This document shows positions 57,721 to 64,000 of a stretch of DNA of 64,000 nt, in pieces (within the stretch, counting starts at the first letter, position 1; each line of letters opens with the position of its first letter). The stretch is taken from NCBI GenBank assembly GCA_028023455.1, contig JAQFVV010006429.1, forward strand, positions 1,586,493 through 1,650,492. Reading direction: 5' to 3'. Source of the stretch: Epiperipatus broadwayi. Its lineage: Eukaryota > Onychophora > Udeonychophora > Euonychophora > Peripatidae. The notes beneath the pieces are model-generated. The model saw only the letters and a list, made by a program, of their open reading frames with translations. It did no database searches and had not been told where the DNA came from. Made by a program: the position numbers and the translations under genes.

Positions 57721-60700
57721 TATGTTTAGTAAGTTGACAGCAAGATTAAAATTTATATTGATTACTCAAACTTATTATAAATGGCATTGAATTAAAAAGT
57801 TGTTTTTGTTTTACTTTTTTTTTTGCTTTATTTCATGTAGTCACAAAAATGACCTTTCAGATGTAAATATGTCTGCCATTCTTATTAACATGAGTTTTAA
57901 TTTGGTCTGGGTGAAACTTGAAAATTTTTATTAGAGTTCATTGTAATAAATAGTTCATTGCCAACTCAACTAACTATCCAACATTAGCAATTATAAACTT
58001 GCAGATAACACAAGGCTGGAAAATTACTCAATCCTAAGCATGTCAGGTTGGAGAAAAATATCCACCTCATTTCTTATTTTGTCTAACGTCTATTGAAGAG
58101 GTCTTTGTCCTGTAATTAATCATTATAAAAATTACTTTATTCTCATGTATTAAATAAGCAGCAAAAAATCTTGCAACATTTTTATAAATATTTTTACTTT
58201 CCATTTAGTTGATATCCTGATAATTAGGCTATTTAGATATGTGTTGAATCATTTAGTTTCCACTAAGTTTCATCATGGATATTAACTAGTAAACATTGGT
58301 ATTTTCCATATTTTGCTGACAATTTTAATCACATATTTTATATACTTTGTATTTTATATATTTGATATACAATTTAAATTAATTATTTTTGTTGTTTTAA
58401 TAAATCCGTATCAAATACAAGTGAAATCTAATAATAGACAGATGTTTGATAGTAGAAATTAATGGAAATTACCTATAATATTTTTTTATTTTATCAAATA
58501 TTATTTAATGTTTATATTTTCATATTATTTATAACTTTAACTTTCTTTAAAAATGTATCTTTTAAATAAATAGAAAAACTCATCACAGTCATACACTTTG
58601 CAAATGACATCAGGATTGAGTTTAAAGTATGAGATAAAACAACTGGTTGATCCAAACATATGATTTAAGAGATCTTTGATAAACTAATAATAGCAAGGGG
58701 TGAAAGTTGTATTTAATTTACTTATAAAAGTGATACCATTTACTCTTTCTTATCTGTTTCAGCAAAATAGATAAAAACCAATGTTATATTAAAAATAACA
58801 AAAAAGAATATCTTGTGATTTTTTATAATCAAAAATAATTATCCTAAATATATCAACAACTTTATTCCTACAAGTTTGTGTATGATGATTTGAAAAAATG
58901 ACAGTTTCTACAAAAAGCTTGTGTAGTTAGAGATTCTAGAAGGCAGTGCATTTAAATCCCCGTTCCTTATACCAGTATCTGTCTTTTTCCTTTATCATTA
59001 AATCATGGTGCAGAACAGCTCATTTTATCATATTATTTTGTAAGATAAAAAATTAGGATATTTGACATTATTAACAACATTTCTAATTAGAGGGGAAAAA
59101 ATTGATCTAGCAGATTGACTTGAATTCAAATTCTTAGAGATTTTCATTTTTCAGTTTGAATAATAAAATGAAGTTAAAAACAGTTGTTGGATGCATTACT
59201 GTGTTATTCGATTTGCATTCCAAGCCGCAATAATGAAGGCAAAATCAGAAATCAATCTGGGAATGAGGCTTTAAATGCACTACTACCTGCTAATGAAAAA
59301 TTAATTTATCTTACTATAGATGGCAGTGAACTCTTTTTATTTGATCACATATGTGTAACCTAAAAATTAATGATAATCACTTTTAATATTATTTTCTTTC
59401 TTTGTTGCATTTATTTAGGTGATATTAAACTTTGAATAAATTCGTTTTTATTATCTTTTGCTCATATATTATGTGAGTAAACAAATAACAAATTTACATT
59501 ATTTTTGTTTTTATATTATGTTAATAAACAAATAAAAAAAACTATATTTAATAATAATTAGTTTGTGTTATCTTTGCTATTACATTAGTTAATAAACAAA
59601 TAATAACATGTTAAAAAAATGCTATTCTTATTTTTTTTTAAATGAAACAATTATCACATTTTGTATATAATTATGTCATTCAAAGTATCTATAGCTATTA
59701 AAATATATGAAAGTTGATGTAATGTTAAAGTTGTATAGCTATATAAATATGCTGTTCTTCATTCAAAATATTAGAACTGAAACTCTAAATCATTACTATG
59801 GATAATATAAAAAAATTAAAGGTAGCTTTTAAATGTATTTGTGAAATCCACTGCTATTCATTGATTGAGTCTAATAATTTATTTGGCCTTACCATTTGGT
59901 ATCATTGAAAAAATAAAGTAGTAATTAGTTTAGTGAGAAATCATGTGACGTTTGAGCAGCATAAGTTGAGTTGTAATCTGAAAACCTAAGCTCTTAAGCC
60001 ACCAATCCAAAAGTGCAATTGTTTATTGATTACTCATCTTAAAAATAATGTGGAGGATTGTTTATAAAATTAAAAAAGATTTTTATTATATTTCATTACA
60101 GTTATATTTTGACTATCACTCAACATAAAATATTTCATGTAATACTTAATTTGAAATATGGCATTTTTATTCCAAAATATGCTGCTCATAAATTAATTTT
60201 AGACATACATAGCTGGACAAATATCTGACTTGAATTAAATCAGAATTATGAAAATTTAAGGATATCTTAAGCAAGATATTAATATTATGTTGTGTAAACT
60301 TTTTTTAGCTCTCAATTATTCTGATAATAAAATCCAATTAAATAGGTTTATTTGTAGACACTGACTGCAGCACCATCTGTTATTTATGCAATGTTTACAT
60401 AAATGCTATATTCAAAGATTTACATTAATAGTTTGCAATAAGAATATATATATATAAATTGCAAAATCTATTTTTGCATACTTAAACTATTGGTCTATGA
60501 TGGAAGTTTTTCAAATTTTGATGGTGTGCATATAACATGTGATTTCAAATTCATGTAGAGCTTAGAGATTCTTTCAGATAATTGAGAGTTGCTTAACTAG
60601 ACCTAAGATGTTTTCAAATAATTGGATCTAAATAATTTCATTAGTTACCAAATATTGGTCAGAAAATGCAATATATAATGTCACTACATATTTTGTGCTC

Positions 60701-63700
60701 AAAAGTATAGATTATTTGCTATTCAAGATGTTTATAAAAACAAGAGATGGGCAGTAGTACAATGTAACTGTAATTGTTATTAAAAATATATTTGAGAGAG
60801 TATGTGTTAAGTTCACTTCATTAAGCAAATTGATATAATTAAATAATAAATTAATGCTGATCAAATATTGTCATTGTAATGTAAGTAATAATTTTTCAGA
60901 TCTTGCTATTTTTTAATGCTATTTTTTATACATCTCAGTATTCAGTATTACAGTATGAAACAAAACCATTATTCGATCAATATGCATTTTACATTGTTAT
61001 GATTCACTCATTTAACAGATAAAACTCACCCATTCCCACAGATAGATATGTGTATAGATATAGAGGTAGAATACATTAAATTGATCTAAGTTAAGCATTG
61101 TTAAGTAGTTGGCCGTTATGAAAAGAATTGAAAATATTTTTCTGTTAATAAAAATAAAGAAAAATTGAATAAGGTTAAATTTAATACTTTTATTGCAATG
61201 TCTGAAAATATGAAAAACGACATATATGAAAACAAATCTATTTTATAAAGGTAGAAAAATTCTCCTATAAATACAGAATTAAATTAAATATATTCAATAA
61301 CATAGTATTAGAGAACAAGAAAAACGGCAGGCAACATTAATAAAAATATTTGTTAGAATTGGAAACACAACTCGGTTTATGAAGATAGATGGCTCTGCTG
61401 TAATTAAGAATTTAATTAAGAAGCTGGATAAATGAAAAGCAGACAGGAAGAAAAAGATTAACTTAACCCCTTTTTTCTTTTTCTTTTAAAAGAAGAAATT
61501 ATTTGTCATCTAGTGTGATTAGAAATGAGAAGATTTATTAAGATGTCATTTACAATGTAGCATTTTGTAAAAGAGAAAAACACCTAACTGATTTGTGGAA
61601 ATAGGAAAAATATGATAGTCATATGATAGGCAAAAAAATTAAAACTTTCGTAGGATTGGTATTGCAATTTTTTTTTAAAAAAAAAACAACAAAGATAGAT
61701 GAAAACACATTTAAAAGATTATACAAAAGGTAAAAAAATGAATGAAAAAATAAAGCAAGTTCTTGATATGGAGATGCAAAGCAATTAATATAAAAAATAA
61801 TTTAATGGTGCCATTGCTTGGGAGTTCATAAGAAATTCAAGCCTCACTTTGAACTATAGAATCTATCTATACATTACTGAATTAAACCATACAGAGTTTG
61901 TAAAATTATTATGCATAAAAATGTTAAAAAAATTATATATGTTAACAAAAAAAGATGAAATAAATGGCTAAAAACCCTACTTATATTAAATGCCCCCATT
62001 AAACTGTCCTACAAGTATTAAAAAATATTGAAAAAGTAAACATTTCTGAGTAAACTAATCAAATGTTGATTAGTAAACATTTTCAGTTTTCTCTATTTAC
62101 TTTGTGAGTAATATTCTTATTAATGAACTATATTTCATGTCTGGAATAGGAATTGTCTATCTATGTGAAACACTTCCTAGTTATTTAGAATATATAATAA
62201 TTTTGATGAAATCAAACTAATTATTCTTCATATTTAATCTACTAATGATGTATTAAGTGCAAAATTATATATCTGTATTCCAAAAATAGTCTAATATCTT
62301 TGAAAAATAGGTCATTTTGAATCTGTCTTGTAGTCAACAACAATGTGGTAATTTTGTCATTCTTTATGAATATATCATTTAAAGTGAAAGAACAAATCTC
62401 TAAATGTATTTTCCAAAACCAAATATTTTTTATATAAATAAAAAAAAATTAAATTAGAAATATATACTCAACAACTATACACATGTAAATCAGGAATTCA
62501 CTGCTTGTAAAAGTAAATGATAATAGCTCTGTCATATTATATTGTAGTTTTGGTTTTATCATCAGCACATTAACATTATTAGATTAACATAAGACATTTT
62601 CTTGAAACTAATAATAATTAAGAAGATAGCCATTTATTAACTAACAGCGTATGGCTAACTAGATATGATTTCATAGCTAGTTTTGATGATATTGTTTTTA
62701 ATGTTTTATCTGTGGATATAACTATTTCATAAATTGGCTAAAAAACTAAAATCAAAGAGGATGAATGAGCATTTACATATAAAAAAACTGATTGAAATAA
62801 TTTTTTTTTCTACACCATTGGCAATAAAAATTATGGCCTCAACAACTTTTCTGCTTTTGGCAGTTATTGAAAGATAATGCAAAATGTAACAGTACACACA
62901 TAAAAATAAGATAACAATTAATTGATTATGATCCTGTTCTCTGCTAATCACATAATAGAGAGAAAGCATAATGAATCTAATCCAAATTGCATTTAAATAT
63001 TGAATGAAATAGGCAGTAGCAAAGATAGTTATTTTAACATCATCTCTAACAATCTGATTATAGGAATGAAGTTGTCCAATTAAAACTATTAGATATTTTA
63101 CATCAAAAATTTAACATAATCAAGAAAGTATTATCTCAAAAAAGTAAAGTCAGGCTATAAAAATACTTTCTAAACTTAAATTTAAACATGATAGCAATTC
63201 ATTGCTACTTACAAAAGCCAACTAAATATATTAAAAGAAATTTAAATAAAATGATATAAATAGTTTAGAATAAAACTGTGTGTGAAATTTGGGGCATAAG
63301 TTTGTTTTTTGTACTATGTTGTGTGTGCAATTTGTATTGAATATTCAATTTGATGTTTCTGAGCTATTTTCTAATGTTAACTCTTTATATATTATTGTAT
63401 TTCTAAAATCTTACACTTTTCATGTTTTCATTGTTATGGGAATATTTTTATTATATATAATAAGTAAATTCATTTGGTCCTAGAATGGATTCTGGCATCC
63501 GCAGGTTTGGTGCTTAAACTTCTTATGAAACTCCTGATCAATATAGCCATATGCCTTTAAAAAAAAAATGATAAAGTTTACAGAGACAATAAATTCTTAT
63601 AAAGTGTACATCTAGTTCTGTTTATCGCAAATACTATAACGCAGTATATTCTCTTTTTAGATGCATTCATTACTTTTTATTTAAGTATTTGTAATTATTG

Positions 63701-64000
63701 GAGTTTTTTTAAATCTGATAACATTTGATTGAGGAAAAAAATGTGTTGATATGCTCAGAAAACAATAACTATAAAATGTTTTTTTAAAGAAGTCATTTAA
63801 TATGTTTATTTTATTTTTGCTCTTTTATTTTCTACACTTTCTTCTGGCATTTCCGTTTAGAGCACAAATAATATAAAAAGTGCATCTAAAGTGAATATTT
63901 GTCACAGTCTTAGTGCATTGAACTTCACCAAATTGTTACGATGTTTTTAATTGATAGATATCTAATGTTATTATAAGTTTATTGCAGTAAATCTAATAAA
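57721..64000. other. AT-rich DNA, nearly featureless
   Basis: No gene recognised. At ~58926-58970 a tail-like stretch (gcatttaaatccccgttcc) recalls the 3' tail of the hammerhead family. At ~63486-63555 a 70-bp segment (minus strand GYIDQEFHKKFK) is homologous to 32741-32815. Remaining frames (62727-62969 minus, 63289-63483 plus) are hydrophobic AT-rich noise. Confidence 0.45.

Noticed and set aside
59935-60010. tRNA-like stretch on the minus strand (gtggcttaagagcttaggtt)
   Set aside because: A-box-like start, but no convincing B box or cloverleaf.

Overview
This window looks like intergenic or intronic DNA from an A+T-rich animal genome, roughly three quarters A+T by eye. It has no prokaryotic gene organisation. 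It carries long (TA)n and (TTA)n microsatellites and remains of almost every class of animal transposable element: a Penelope-like element (PLE) with GIY-YIG coding, three non-LTR retrotransposons of different types, a long-LTR element, tRNA-derived SINEs, hAT DNA transposons and hammerhead-ribozyme repeats. PLEs plus hammerheads plus SPIN-like hAT MITEs at this base composition fit a planarian, cnidarian, mollusc or similar invertebrate. The sequence alone does not let me name the species.

Layout. 1-53 is the end of a hAT element running off the left edge. 2.8-5.0 kb holds a short tandem repeat, a long TA tract and an asymmetric fold-back element. 5034-10157 is an LTR-type element whose two ~2.2 kb repeats are about 97-98% alike by eye and flank only ~0.7 kb of non-coding interior. 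A diverged solo copy at 19.5-21.5 kb has two of its internal blocks in the opposite order, and a further LTR-like promoter segment follows at 21.5-22.3 kb. 10.2-16.2 kb is featureless AT-rich DNA, followed by ~250 bp of (TTA)n. 17.1-18.6 kb holds two hammerhead repeats in inverted orientation next to an almost perfect inverted pair of PLE 3' ends. 23.0-24.6 kb is a broken RTE-like LINE. A 185-bp SPIN/OposCharlie-like hAT MITE lies at 28.8 kb.

The best candidate for host coding sequence is on the minus strand at 32.6-32.06 kb: two exons, a canonical GTGAGA...CAG intron with matching phase, a stop codon and an adjacent AATAAA. 34.1-36.9 kb is a 5'-truncated L1/Tx1-like LINE with a 13-bp target duplication. 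38.1-42.6 kb is bounded by ~0.75 kb inverted repeats. A hammerhead repeat (43 kb), a decayed hAT transposase (45 kb), a SINE with a perfect 33-bp foldback at its 5' junction (46.2 kb), a very decayed LINE (50-52.4 kb), a fresh SINE with a 16-bp target duplication (55.9 kb) and another hammerhead repeat (57.3 kb) complete the recognisable content. The last 6 kb shows almost nothing.

Almost no gene here is intact. The value of the window is in transposon biology (modular LTR shuffling, ribozyme repeats, a SINE insertion that appears to have self-primed) and in the small candidate host gene end at 32 kb.
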